Part shown: piece after piece, positions 11,565 through 22,748 of the stretch
How positions within the stretch are numbered: position 1 is the first letter of the stretch
Layout: each line of letters opens with the position of its first letter
DNA from: Haberlea rhodopensis
Lineage: Eukaryota; Streptophyta; Magnoliopsida; Lamiales; Gesneriaceae
Direction of reading: 5' to 3'
Assembly: GCA_907163345.1 (NCBI GenBank)
Contig: CAJQUN010000008.1
Location: 12,215,191 to 12,279,190 of the forward strand
DNA length: 64,000 nt
The notes under the pieces: generated by a model
The model's database searches: none
Seen by the model: the letters and a program-made list of their open reading frames with translations, nothing else
Told to the model about the DNA's origin: nothing
Translations under genes and position numbers: made by a program

Positions 11565-13711
11565 AAACTGATCGAGGTACTCCTCATAAAGACTGCAGGT
11601 GCATTTGTCACACCAAAAGGCATCACCAAGAACTCATAGTGTCCATACCGAGTCCTAAAAGCCGTCTTTTGGACATCACCAGCTCTAACCCGTACCTGGT
11701 GATAGCCTGGCCTCAAGTCTATCTTTGAGTAAACCTCTGTACCCTGAAGTTGATCGAACAGGTCATCAATCCTCGGAAGTGGATACCTGTTCTTCACTGT
11801 AGCCTTGTTCAATTGCCTGTAGTCAATGCACAGACGCATTGATCCATCCTTCTTTTTCACGAACAAGACTGGTGCACCCCAAGGCGATACACTAGGACAA
11901 ATGTATCCCTTGTCAAGGAGCTCCTGTAACTGTACCTTCAGCTCCCTCAGCTCTGCCGGTGCCATCCTATAAGGAGCACGGGATATAGCAGAAATCCCTG
12001 GCAGCAGCTCAATGGCAAACTCAACATCCCTGACAGGCGGAAATCCTGGAATCTCATCTGGGAACACATCAATGAACTCCGCCACTACCGGAATGTCCTC
12101 GGCTCTCACCTCGTTTTCTTCTGAAGCATCCACGGCATAAATAAGATAGCCCGTGTGGCCGCGTTCTAATAACAGCGACATCTTAACCGCTGAGATCACC
12201 GGAATCTTTGGACGAGAGCCGTCCCCATAAAAAGTCCACTGGAACCCCTGATCAGATAGAAAACGAACAATCCTCCTTTGGCAATCTACCATAGCTCGGT
12301 ATCTGCTCAACACATCAATGCCGATAATGCAGTCAAAGTCTGCCATCTCTAACTGAATCAGATCGGCCCTCAGATCATTGCCCTCAAAATAAATGAGGCA
12401 ATCAGATAACAATCGGTCTGCAATCACATGCTTTCCCGTGGGTGTCGAGACCATGAGAGGCGTGGGTAACAGAGACGAGCACAAGTGGTGTCTCTCCACA
12501 AAAGCAGTAGATACAAAGGTATGGGAAGCGCCTGTATCTATCAATATAAGTGTAGGGTACGTAAATAAATGGCACGTACCAGCAATGACTTCCTCTGGGG
12601 CTGCCTCAGCCTGCTCCCTAGTCAGTGCATACACCTGTCCCTGCGGCGATCCTGCCGTCTGACCTCCCTGTGGTCGTGGTGCAAACTGCTGTCTCTGTGG
12701 TGCCCTCCCAGCATCAAACCTTGGCCTATTCGGCCCTGAGTCTGTCTGACCTGCCTGATTGGGGCAACCTCGAGCCATGTGGCCCATCTTGCCACAGACA
12801 TAGCAACCCTGACAGTCACGTAACAAGTGCCATCCTCCACAGTTGTTACACCTGCTTCCCCCTGCCTTGCTTCCCTGTGTGGGTCCCCGATTGTTCTGCT
12901 TCTGCCCCTGAGACTTCTTCCCACTAAATCTGGAAGATGATGAGGCCCCACGAGCCTTGAACTGATCCCCTCGTGGCCTCAGACTATCAGCAACAGGCCA
13001 CTGAGGTGGTACGAAAGGGGGTACAACATCCTTGTACGCGCCCACGGCAATCTCCGCCAACTCTGCCCGTGTCAGGGCGTCATCAAATGAGCTGGGGTTG
13101 TTGGAGATAACCCGATCAAACAGCTCTGGCCTCAGACCCTTCAGAAAGTTCCTCATCTTGGCATGACTGCTGACAGCAATATGAGGTACATACCTCAGTA
13201 GTGAGGAATACTGCATAGCGTAATCTGACACTGACAGGCTGCCCTGCTTCAAACTATTAAATTCATCTTCCTTCAACTGTCTAGCAGCTGCCGAAAAGTA
13301 CCGGTTAAGGAACCGGGTCCTGAATACTGTCCAATCAACCGTCATACCCTGAGCTCTCAGCTCCATGACTGTGGTCTTCCACCACATGGAAGACTTCTTC
13401 GATAACTGGAACTCTGCCAACCTCAGCCAGGCAGTCCGTGCACAGGGTGCCGATACGAAAATCTGTTCCAGTCGCTCAAGCCATTCCTCGGCTGCTTCCC
13501 CAGTCTCTGTCCCTTCAAATAGCGGTGGATGATAACTCAAGAACTGGGTCAGACTTATCTCCCCTGGTAGCAGTATCTGTGCTACAGGCTCCAAGCCTAC
13601 AACAGGTGGCGGTAATGGATTCGTCTGAGCAATACTAGCATTCATGCTGCCCATATCCCCTACCTCTTCATTGAGGTTCTCCGGGTTAACAGCCGCCATG
13701 CTGCAACACAA
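11561..13711 (-). pseudogene. Gag-protease-RT N-terminus (Tekay-like)
   Basis: The open frame begins at 13711, but the Met at 13699 (MAAVNPENLN) is the more likely start. It has a retrotransposon Gag domain at about residues 50-230 (EEWLERLEQIF, FLNRYFSAAAR). A cysteine cluster with a classic CX2CX4HX4C knuckle (CYVCGKMGHMARGC) is near residue 305. The protease motif LIDTGASHTFVS is near 390, and RT fingers/palm reach PFGVTNAPAVF. It then misreads and stops because about 28 bp are missing before the FIDD motif. Gag and protease look intact, so the element may still make Gag. Confidence 0.88.
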
Positions 13712-13900
13712 AAGTTAACAACAATACCAAAAGCAGTTCATAATATGAGCCGTTAGATAACAAGAGTATCTTATTCAAAAGCATGTTAGTATAACACTTA
13801 TACACAAAATGCATCACATGCATAACATGCCCAACAATGAATACCTAGCCAACTTGTCTCTAAAGGCTACCCTTCACTCTTCTTTGGTTATCTAACCACT

Positions 13901-13912
13901 GCTCTGATACCA
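13901..13912 (-). promoter_or_regulatory. Primer-binding site of the Tekay-like element
   Basis: The minus strand reads TGGTATCAGAGC, complementary to initiator tRNA-Met, five bases from the 5' LTR boundary at 13918. Confidence 0.9.
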
Positions 13913-13917
13913 CTAAA

Positions 13918-16154
13918 TGTGAGACCCCGTTATCTCAACAAGGTACTAAGGTGCAATTAAGAGAACTAAACATCATATATATCATCAGAGTAGTAATGTC
14001 GTGTTGATTAACCTGAGCTTAAGAGATTACAGTACCCAAAAGTTCAAAAAGGAAGTTCACATATTACTACAAAAAGTACTACATTATAGTCTTACTCTAC
14101 TCTTGTAGAAGCTATACAAAAAGATTCTCTAACATAGTAATCCTGTAGCACTCCTTACAGCTCAGCAAATCAACCCCGACCCTAGTTCTCATCGTCAAAA
14201 GCACCTACAAAGACAACCCTCGACACATGAGCATACTGTGATTCATATTCAACATAATATGAATGTAAAGCGTAAATGCACAAACATACATACAAAGCAC
14301 TTCCTGTATTTCCAAGCATTTACAACGCCCATTTGTTGTCCCTGTACCATAACTCATAATAACACGTTATATGAACATATGATTTCATAAATAAATGTCA
14401 ATGCATATCTTTCCTTCTTAAATCCTTAATTAGATCCCGAGTCCTTATCATTAGTACATTTTAATGCTTCTTACTTTTCCACGTAAGCGGAATTCTTCCT
14501 CGCTTCTTATGGACATTAGCGTAAGCATTAAAATCCTTACTAAGATAACCTTGACTCGTGAAATACACCTCTTATATTTCACAACATACATATGCAAAAA
14601 CAATGTATATCAACATGTATCACATCATAATGCACTATCTTATGCATATCTTGCTTTACCTTGTGTTAAATAAATAAACACATAATATGTTACCGTTGGG
14701 ATGCCGTACGTCGCTTACGTACCTTTCCAAAAAATAGAGGAGTCAAACGAATTTATCTCCTCGGCTGTGCTGGCACCTGTGATGGTTCTACATAACCACA
14801 CAACACAATATTAGGCACCTCATAATAATTCGGAATCAAAACTAAAATGAAAATCACATTTTCCCAACAATGTCATCTCGCGATCGATCGCCCCTGAGCC
14901 CCGATCGATCGCGAGATGTTACTGCCTTGGAAACCAAAAAAATGCAATCAGCGATCGATCGCCCCAATATTGGCGATCGATCGCCAAAACCTACTGGAAC
15001 GTCGCGATCGATCTCGCCTCCTTGGCGATCGATCGCCAACCCTGTTCCTTTGAGCGATTTTCCAGAATTGCCGAACACCTCATTTCAAACACTTAAAACC
15101 ATATCATAACACATATAATATGCACGAATAAAAATACTAGGGGCTTCAACAAACTTCCATGAAGGGTTTTAAACCAAAGCTTCAATAAACTCTTAGCCTA
15201 ACATGCATCATAATAACCCCAAAAGTTTGACACTCAACCACAATTCCAGAAAAACAGGGCACTTGCACCTTGCCCAGAATTTTCGAACACTTCTTTTCAC
15301 ATGATCAAATCCTTCATATAATACATGAAACATGCCTAAGGAAATATACTGGTATCTTCAAAAAAATACCATACACGTATTCACATCAAAGGTTCAACCA
15401 AAACCTAAGGTAGCATGCTTCAATTATTCATGATGGAACCCTTACTAAACATGAAAACAGGGCACTTCCCCTGCTCGGGTGTTCGAGGAACCCTTTTCTC
15501 AACTACAAATCTAACACATAAAGCATGCAAGTTACTTAACAAAATATGCTAAGGGCTTCATAAACATCCCATAAAAGTACTCATAACAAGATTTCATCAA
15601 ACCCTACACTAGCATGCCAAATCTGCACAAGGAATACACATGCTAGAAATCTGAAAACTGGGAAAAACATGTGACTCCTCACCACTTTTGCTCCTCGATT
15701 TTTGTCAAGAAAGGATTAATGAAATCCGATCACTTTCTTCCTAGAAACAGACCAAGTTACAGACGAAATGAAGACAAGAAGAAGGAAGCTTTTTGGAAGA
15801 GACAAAGTGAAAATATCTAAGTCCAAAAATGCCTACTAGTCAATCTGCTTTCCAGAAAACAGGGGAGGGGCGTGGGTTTCAAACAAGTGGGGGTGGGGTG
15901 GTTGCATGTAGGGTGATTTTGGGGTGTTTAATTGTGTCCCGGTATTTCATACGATGTATAAAAATATCTCTCCTTGATATTTTATTATTCTACCACATAA
16001 ACACAACAATTTAAAAACACCTAACATGCTCCCTAAACCACATCATCAAAATAAATAAATCACTCCCACATAAAATACGCCTTTAGCACATAGGCTCACA
16101 ATTAACAACCCTTAATTGTATGATTACCCACATAATCATTTCGGGGATATCACA
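13918..16154 (-). repeat. 5' LTR of the Tekay-like element
   Basis: Partner of 6981-9217 with the same ends and length. It lies next to the PBS, so it drives minus-strand transcription. The GATCGATCGC cluster is at 14879-15036. After 16154 the TSD GAGTG leads straight back into the outer element's RNase H frame. Confidence 0.95.
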
Positions 16155-16778
16155 GAGTGGGATCCAAAGTGCCGGGAAGCATTTGAAGAGCTAAAGATCA
16201 AAGTGACGGAGCAACCAGTCTTGACCCTGCCGGATCACACAAAGCCATACGAGGTGCACACTGATGCCTCAGACTATGCCATTGGGGGCGTTCTTATGCA
16301 AAATGAGCATCCTATTGCGTTTGAGAGCCGCAAGTTGAATGATGCCGAGCGGCGCTACACAGTCCATGAGAAGGAGATGACTGCGGTGGTCCATTGTCTA
16401 CTAGTATGGAGGCATTACTTGCTTGGGAGCAAGTTTATTGTGCGGACAGACAATGTTGCCACAAACTACTTCCAAACCCAAAAGAAGCTCACTCCGAAGC
16501 AACCAAGGTGGCAGGAGTTTCTTGCGGAGTTTGACTACACATTGGAATACAAGCCGGGGACAACCAATCGTGTAGCCGATGCCTTAAGCCGGAAGGCGGA
16601 ACTTGCAGCCATAAGCCAACCCAGAAGCATGTTGAAAGATCGCATACGGGAAGGTCTAGATCAAGACCCGATGGCAAAGAACATCATGGACTTTGCTAGG
16701 GAAGGCAAAACCCGACGCTTTTGGATTCAAGATGACTTGCTATTCACTAAGGGAGACCGCCTATTTGTGCCCAAGTGA
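16155..16778 (+). pseudogene. RNase H segment of the outer gypsy polyprotein
   Basis: It resumes in the same frame as 4615-6980 once one TSD copy is discounted. It shows gypsy RNase H motifs: EVHTDASDYAIGGVLMQ, FESRKLNDAERRYTVHEKEM, TDNVATNYF and the end block RVADALSRKAEL. The linker to integrase ends at a TGA (16776-16778) where relatives have Trp in VPKWGNLR, indicating a single G-to-A nonsense change. The frame continues unchanged after the stop. Confidence 0.88.
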
Positions 16779-16784
16779 GGAAAT

Positions 16785-17990
16785 TTGCGCCGGGAAATAC
16801 TCAATGAGTGTCATGATTCAAAATGGGCGGGCCACCCAGGGATACATCGCACTATGGCCCTCATGGAGGATTCTTATTATTGGCCAAGGATGCGGGAAGA
16901 TGTGGAGGCCTATGTGAGGACTTGTCTTGTGTGCCAACAAGACAAGGTGGAACAACAGCAGCCAGCCGGTCTCCTACAACCACTTCCCATTCCTGAGCAC
17001 CCGTTCGAGAGCATATCCATGGACTTCATTACGGCACTACCCAAGTCAGAAGGGTGCGGGACTATCATTGTTGTGGTGGACAGGTTTTCTAAGTATGCCA
17101 TCTTTATTGCTGCACCGCCAGACATCACTGCCGTTGACACAGCCAAGCTTTTCACTAAGCACGTGGTCAAGCATTGGGGCATTCCAAAGACCATTGTGAG
17201 TGATCGCGACCCTCGCTTCACGGGGAAGTTTTGGTCCGAGTTGTTCAAGCTTTTGGGGTCCGATCTTGCATTCTCAACCAGCTTCCACCCGCAAACGGAT
17301 GGGCAGACCGAACGGGTGAATGCGCTACTGGAACTATACTTACGGCACTATGTGAGTGCCAACCAGCGAGATTGGGTAAAACTCTTAGACACTGCCCAGT
17401 TCTCTTATAATTTGCAGCGAAGCGAATCTACTGGGCGTAGTCCATTTGAGTTAGCCACAGGCAGACAGCCAATGACACCGCATAACATTGCCACGGGCTA
17501 CACAGGGAGCAGCCCCGCAGCATACACATTCGCCAAGTCCAAACAGGAGGAGACTGACTTAGCTCGGGCATCCTTGAACAAAGCCGCCAAAAAGATGAAG
17601 AAGTGGGCAGATCTTAAGCGACGAGCGGTCGAGTTCAAGGAAGGGGACCTTGTAATGGTAAAGCTACTACCCCAACAGTTGAAATCATTGCGGCCAGTAC
17701 ACAAGGGGTTGATACGTAGATATGAAGGCCCCTTTCCCATCGAGCGGCGTATAGGCACAGTGTCTTATCGACTACATTTACCGCCAAAATTAAAGATCCA
17801 TCCAGTGTTTCATGTGAGTCAGCTGAAGCCATATCATGCGGACATGGAGGATCCAAGCCGTGGGACATCACATCGGGCGCCAACTGCTGTGGTCACATCA
17901 TATGACAAAGGCGTGGAGGAGATTCTGGCGGACCGAGTGATACGTAAAAGAGGAGTTCCCCCATACACAGAGTACTTCGTGCGAACCGGA
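16785..17990 (+). pseudogene. Integrase segment of the outer gypsy polyprotein, 3'-truncated
   Basis: It follows in frame after the TGA at 16776. The zinc-binding domain (HDSKWAGHPG...CLVCQQDK) is at about residues 10-55. The DDE core shows MDFITALPK, SDRDPRF and HPQTDGQTERVN. The C-terminal block (IHPVFHVSQLKPYH) is followed by the start of a chromodomain-like segment (EEILADRVIRKRG). Similarity ends near 17990; the open frame runs on to 18161 through unrelated AT-rich residues. The truncation removes the WKGL-like part of the chromodomain and the 3' LTR. Confidence 0.87.
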
Positions 17991-19819
17991 CTTTTTGGTA
18001 GGTTGGGCGGCAAACACAATGAACCCAACCCATTTGACAGATTTACACCACTCACATGCTTAGTCTTTTTTTCCCCAAAATTGAGTAGTTATTTATTTAT
18101 TTATTTTAATTTTTTGAGTAAGGGGATGAATTTTTTTGTTACAAAGAAGTCTCAAATGTAAGGCACCCCAATTGAGAACAAGGGTGACTACCGTCCGTGA
18201 AATCCCATGGAATCAAAATTGATTACTTTCTTTAAATTCAACGATTATGTTTTTTCGTCCCGATATTTGATACCGAAATATCTTATTGTTTGGTACCAAA
18301 ATCATTTTGGATCATCTTTTATTAATTTTTAATTTGTTTTGATAAGACAAAATAATATTACTAATAATAGGAGTGTAAGAAGTCCGCCAATCCAATTACA
18401 AGTCACTCTTGTGTACTAAGACAATAATCAAAACGAAAGAAGAAAATAACATATAACCCAAGTATCAACAATTAACCAACAATGCACAATAAAACTAAAA
18501 AATAATAAAGCATCATTCAACGATTAAACTCTGCACAAGCGAACTAAGAACCAAACAACATCTAAACTCTGCACAAGCGAACTAAGAACCAAACAACATC
18601 TGAGCGTGGCAAATGCCCAGAATAGCATAGCACAAGCAACAACCGAACAAAGTCGTTGGACAAGCTTGCACAGTTCCCCTCTAAAATCAATCCCCACACT
18701 ACTTCAAAATGCATTAAACCAGACATCAGTGATACTTCCTCGTTGATGAAATGATGAACTAGGATCCAAGAAGGACGAGTTTAGGAGATGGAAAGCCAAA
18801 TAAAACAATCTGACCTCACCACACGACAACTATGGAGGCGATTGCTCGACAATGAAACAAAAGTGACAAACTCAACCAAAACCGCAGCACAGTTGTCTGA
18901 TCGAGTATGCAGACACCAAAACAAAAGTTGAGCCACAAATGGTATCACTCATACTAACACCAAATACATATTACTTCAATTAATATAAAATTTAACAAGC
19001 ACGTCCAAATAAAAGATAACACCAAAATTATTCTTACCAAATTCAAAAACATATAAATAAATGCATGTCACTGAAATCATCATAATATCATCCATACTAA
19101 CACCAAATATATATTACTTCAATTAACATAAAGTTTAATTAATACGTCCAAATTTCTTTTTAGCTAAAAACTTTTCAAATTGGACAATTAACCCCAAAAG
19201 TGTCCTTTCTATGTCGGACATGCCCATCGAACACGTGCGACACAAGTGTCCAATTTTGAGAGGAGTGTTCGACACGAGTGTCCGATTTTATTTTTAAAAA
19301 AAATTAAAGACACGAGGAGTGTCGATGTCCTATAAGTCTCTAGCACTATACCAAATGATTTTTAGGAGTATCTGTGCATCATAGAAACCAACCCAAACAC
19401 AACGCATACATGATATGAAACGTGAGTCTTTAACAGAATTCCTGAGCATTAGACGCACCTTCACAGACACATGGATGCCGACATAATTAAGAATATACAA
19501 GGATATGGATGCCGGCAACACACCTCCAGCATGAAAAAGCTATGGACATCCCCACTCATCATGACAAGAGAAGCAACAAAATTCTTAGCCTTAAGCAAAT
19601 GCACCAAATACTCAAAACAAAAGAACAAAAAAGTAGCAATTATACCAAAGGATCAATCACTATATTATCCAAGCAAATGCACAAGAGAATCAATACCCTC
19701 TCCAAACATCACATTGCAAATCTGAGCAAGCCATGATCTCTTAAACCAAGAAACAAGATTTGAAGAATATAGACCAAATTTCGGAACAGAATAAACAAAT
19801 TACCTATGGCGAATACAAC
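17991..19819. other. AT-rich DNA without a recognisable gene
   Basis: It contains a 38-bp tandem duplication (18525-18600). A roughly 70-bp block is repeated in direct orientation at about 18950 and 19093 (shared core TACTAACACCAAATA). A run of related motifs around TGTCCGACA/GACACGAG lies at 19200-19330. Part of it may be the 3' UTR of the minus LINE at 19820. No gene is supported. Confidence 0.5.
18525..18600 (+). repeat. Perfect 38-bp tandem duplication
   Basis: Two identical 38-bp units (18525-18562, 18563-18600), each beginning TAAACTCTGCACAAGCG. Complete identity points to a recent slippage or replication event. Confidence 0.9.
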
Positions 19820-20222
19820 GTAAACATAGGCTGGTTCCAAGAACCAATTCATCAAGGAGAAATTGCAAGAAGAAAAATAACAAGAGACCCATGACCACAT
19901 CCTAACCTTCACCTCTCAATAAGCCTATCACTATTCGGTTCGATACCCTGCAAAATTACATCATTACTCAGTTTTCAAATACTCCACACAATGCAATGCC
20001 GCATACCATTTCAAATAATACAATTATGCTTAACTGGGTTCAACCCTTGATGTATGATCAAATGATTTTCGATATGAACATGATATACTGACGGTACACC
20101 AAACCACGAATAACTCGTCCATACTTTAGTAGCAAAAGGACAAGAGAAGAATAAGTGATTTACATCTCAGCCTAAGAATTACACAACACACAAACAAGCC
20201 CACTAATTCTTCACCAATTAAG
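19820..20222 (-). mobile_element. LINE-A 3' coding relic (zinc-finger end of ORF2)
   Basis: Minus-strand reading, with a one-base frame break near 20175, gives the C-terminal zinc-binding domain of plant L1 ORF2: ISGLVCVLCNS, then DVNHLFFSCPFATKVW, GLNPVKHNCII and the terminal WSWVSCYF...NWFLEP tail. The stretch that should precede it in the protein lies at 32112-32775. The LINE was therefore split at 20222/32112 by the plus-strand LINE between them. Confidence 0.78.
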
Positions 20223-20439
20223 ACTATTGCAGGAGCATCAGGTCCAACTCTTGCAGTGGGTTTACCGTTCCAACCCATTGATAAAGTAAATTGGGAAAAT
20301 TTCGGGCCGGTATCATTAGGTAAAAGGTTTTTCGGCCCAGTAATCCAATAAAAAGTTCATTCAACTAAGTCCATTTTTGAATACAATGACCAAACTAACC
20401 CCACTTATGAAAATACTCTACAGCGCATAAATAATTATT

Positions 20440-20850
20440 ACATGCACCGCGAGAATAATTTTACATGCACCGAATGACTCATTTTCACATGCACCGAGTT
20501 AGTAATTTTACATGCACCGCATGACTCATTTTCACATGCACCGAGTGAGTAATTTTACATGCACCGCATGAGTCAATTTTTACATGCACTGCTCAATTTT
20601 ACATGCACCATTAGAGTAATTTTACATGCACCGCTCAATTTTACATGAACTGTACTAGTAATTTTACATGCACCGTCGATTTTAACATGCACCGCATTAG
20701 TCGATTTTAACATGCACCATTCAATTTTACATGCATCGCATGAGTAATTTTACATGCACCTCATTAGTAATTTTACATGCATCTCATTACTCAATTTTAC
20801 ATGCATCTCATTACTCAATTTTACATGCATCGCATGAGTAATATGCACCG
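20440..20850. repeat. Array of about 18 ACATGCACCG units
   Basis: About 18 degenerate units of 16-26 bp share AATTTTACATGCACCG, mostly followed by CATGAGT or ATTAGT variants. Each unit contains the RY-type hexamer CATGCA. Units in the right part drift to CATGCATC. Confidence 0.88.
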
Positions 20851-21270
20851 ATAGATTATGCATATTAAACTATCTCATATGTTTCTATCGGTGCATGTAA
20901 ATCACATGCACCGATAGACACAGATGATACAAGTCCACCGCAGGAAAAAAAAACTACCTCAACGCATGATTTGAGTCTATCGGTGCATGTGATTTAGATG
21001 CATCGATAGACTCTACCGATGTTATCTCTATCGGTGCATGTAAATCACATGCACCGATAGATTATGCATATTACACTATCTCATACGTTTCTATCGGTGC
21101 ATGTAAATCACATGTACCGATAGACACAGATAGTAACAAGTCCACCGCAGGAAAAAAACTACCAAAATGCATGCATATGAGACTATCGGTGCATGTAATT
21201 TACATGCACCGATAGACTCGATCGGTGCATGAAATTACATGCATCGACAGATTCAATCGGTGCATGTAAA
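20844..21270. repeat. Palindromic CGGTGCATG/CATGCACCG hairpin block with 206-bp duplication
   Basis: It contains at least five near-perfect palindromes in which CTATCGGTGCATGT is followed, after a short spacer, by its reverse complement ACATGCACCGATAG. Examples lie near 20889-20925, 21028-21060, 21092-21124 and 21184-21215. A segment starting at 20844 recurs from 21050, including the shared interior CAAGTCCACCGCAGG. Confidence 0.9.
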
Positions 21271-22276
21271 AATTAAATAATCAAAATCAAATAAAGCAAT
21301 TGTACCACCAAATCGTTCTTGTATCAAATGACCGATTCAACAATATAAGCAACGGGAAGGCAAACTGAATGCATGAATTGGAAAGAAATTCAAAACAACG
21401 AGAATGAGGATAAATGAATAATTTCCTCAATTTTTTTAGATTCATGTTTTCTGCCCAAAATTGAGCGTTCAACTTAAGAAAATTAATCCAAAATTCAACG
21501 AAAAAGAATTCAATGATTTTAGAAAATCACGATCGAAGAACGCGAGGCTAGAACAACTGAAATTCGATCAGAAGTTAGTCGCTAAAACAGAATTCAAGCA
21601 AACACCCAGAGAATTAGAAACAATTCACTGAGAGGGAACAAGGAATCAACAACAATCACAACACAAATTGTAAATACGATCACATAACACAACCTAATAA
21701 AGTGATTCCAAATGAAAGTATCTCAATTTGTTCGAAGAATCCTTTGCAGAATTGCGGAAAACAAAAATCATAAGCTTCAGAGGGCAACGCGATGGTGGAA
21801 GGTAGGCAAAGGCTTGGGGATGAAGGTGTAGAGCAAGGGTATTTTAATCATAATTAATGGACTAATTATATTAGGGTTTGATAAAATGGACTTATTTGAA
21901 ATAAATTTTCTAAAAGATGTATTTAGTTGAAAGAAGATTTTTTGGGGTGATTTAGTTGAAAGATGTTTTAAAAAGTGGTACCTTCTTGTAATTTCCTCAA
22001 GTAAATTTAATGGAGAATATTATAGTTGACCCGGAAATTACACCACAAAAAATGATCTCGAAGGCTTATTAACAAAGAAGAAGAAATCTCTCACTGAGGT
22101 ATTATCACTCAAACTAAACAAAACTCAGAAACAGCGCATTCGAAAGAGGAATGAAAGAACAGTGAAGGAAAACTGGACGAAATTCGCTGAAGGAATGGAA
22201 GTGGCTGACTATGAGCCAGTATCTGAGGCGTATGATGAAGTCTGTGGATCCAAACGAAAGAATGCAGGAAAGGTAA

Positions 22277-22748
22277 TATTACCTCATTTTTTGGTTCGAT
22301 TTGCAACAATGAATTTATATGCACGAAATAAATAAACATCAAGATTTTTTACGTGGAAACCCGGAGAGAAAAAACCACGGGACCTGGTCCAGTATGAATC
22401 TTCAATATAATATCAAGAATTTACAATGGTGGTTTCTTTTTTTACAAAAATGGAGGAACGAAAAATCGGAGTTCTATGGGGAAGAAGAGCCGAGCCCCCC
22501 CTCTGCTAGGCGATCAAAAATCCTTCTTAAACCTACTGTTCCATCAATTTCACAATCACTAATGGGCTTTTTTTAAAATTAAGGTAGATGGGCCTTTACA
22601 ATTAATTGAAAATGGGCAATGGGCCCAAAAGCGGGCCAAGGTAATGGGCCATAGGAAATTGGCCACGGTAAATGGGCCCTAGTATATTATGAGACCGGGT
22701 CGAGCCCATAGAGTTCGGGTCCAAACCGCACCAGATATCAGGGTATCA
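22277..22748 (-). repeat. 3' LTR of the non-autonomous Tat-type element
   Basis: It matches 27572-28044 over its whole length with a modest number of substitutions. The minus-strand polypurine stretch AGAGGGGGATACTTA lies directly upstream (22763-22749). The terminal bases have mutated (TATTACC at the plus-strand start instead of TGTTACC). Confidence 0.9.

Larger units (their letters stand above)
6981..16154 (-). mobile_element. Complete Tekay/Del-like Ty3/gypsy chromovirus nested in the outer gypsy pol
   Basis: Two 2237-bp LTRs (6981-9217 and 13918-16154) flank a 4700-bp internal region transcribed on the minus strand. A GAGTG target duplication is exact (6976-6980 and 16155-16159). The minus-strand PBS at 13912-13901 and polypurine tract at 9230-9218 confirm the orientation. 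Long LTRs, Met PBS, gag-PR-RT-RH-IN order and an IN C-terminus with a chromodomain-like block (VIPMIKVQW...EEATWE) fit the Tekay/Del clade. The coding region carries two deletions with frameshifts and one in-frame stop, so it is defective despite young LTRs. Confidence 0.93.
3803..17990 (+). mobile_element. Chromovirus-like Ty3/gypsy element, 3'-truncated, host of a nested insertion
   Basis: A 5' LTR (3803-4281), an initiator-Met PBS, gag, protease, RT, RNase H and integrase appear in gypsy order on the plus strand. A 9.2-kb element is inserted between RT and RNase H at 6980/16155. Homology to integrase stops near 17990. No second copy of the 479-bp LTR is found before 20000 or elsewhere in the window, so the chromodomain region and 3' LTR are lost. 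RT and RNase H motifs suggest a Galadriel/CRM/Reina-type chromovirus; the exact clade is uncertain. Frame breaks at 4424, about 4600 and 16776 make it non-autonomous. Confidence 0.85.
20293..21998. mobile_element. Mutator-like element MULE-1 (non-autonomous) with 9-bp TSD
   Basis: A 1706-bp element is flanked by an exact 9-bp direct repeat AAGTAAATT (20284-20292 and 21999-22007), the hallmark TSD length of Mutator. Its ends are imperfect inverted repeats: left GGGAAAATTTCG..., right (reverse complement) GAGGAAATTACA..., 16 of the first 25 positions equal. Related TTCAACTAAATC and AATAAGTCCATTT blocks lie further in. No transposase is encoded. The interior holds the CATGCACCG arrays (20440-21270) and an AT-rich part that could be a captured UTR (21480-21800). 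Removing element and one TSD restores the LINE-B reading. Confidence 0.82.

Noticed and set aside
17991..18161. C-terminal tail of the outer gypsy integrase frame
   Set aside because: The frame stays open to 18161, but the residues after about 17990 have no resemblance to gypsy integrases or chromodomains, so homology was ended at 17990.
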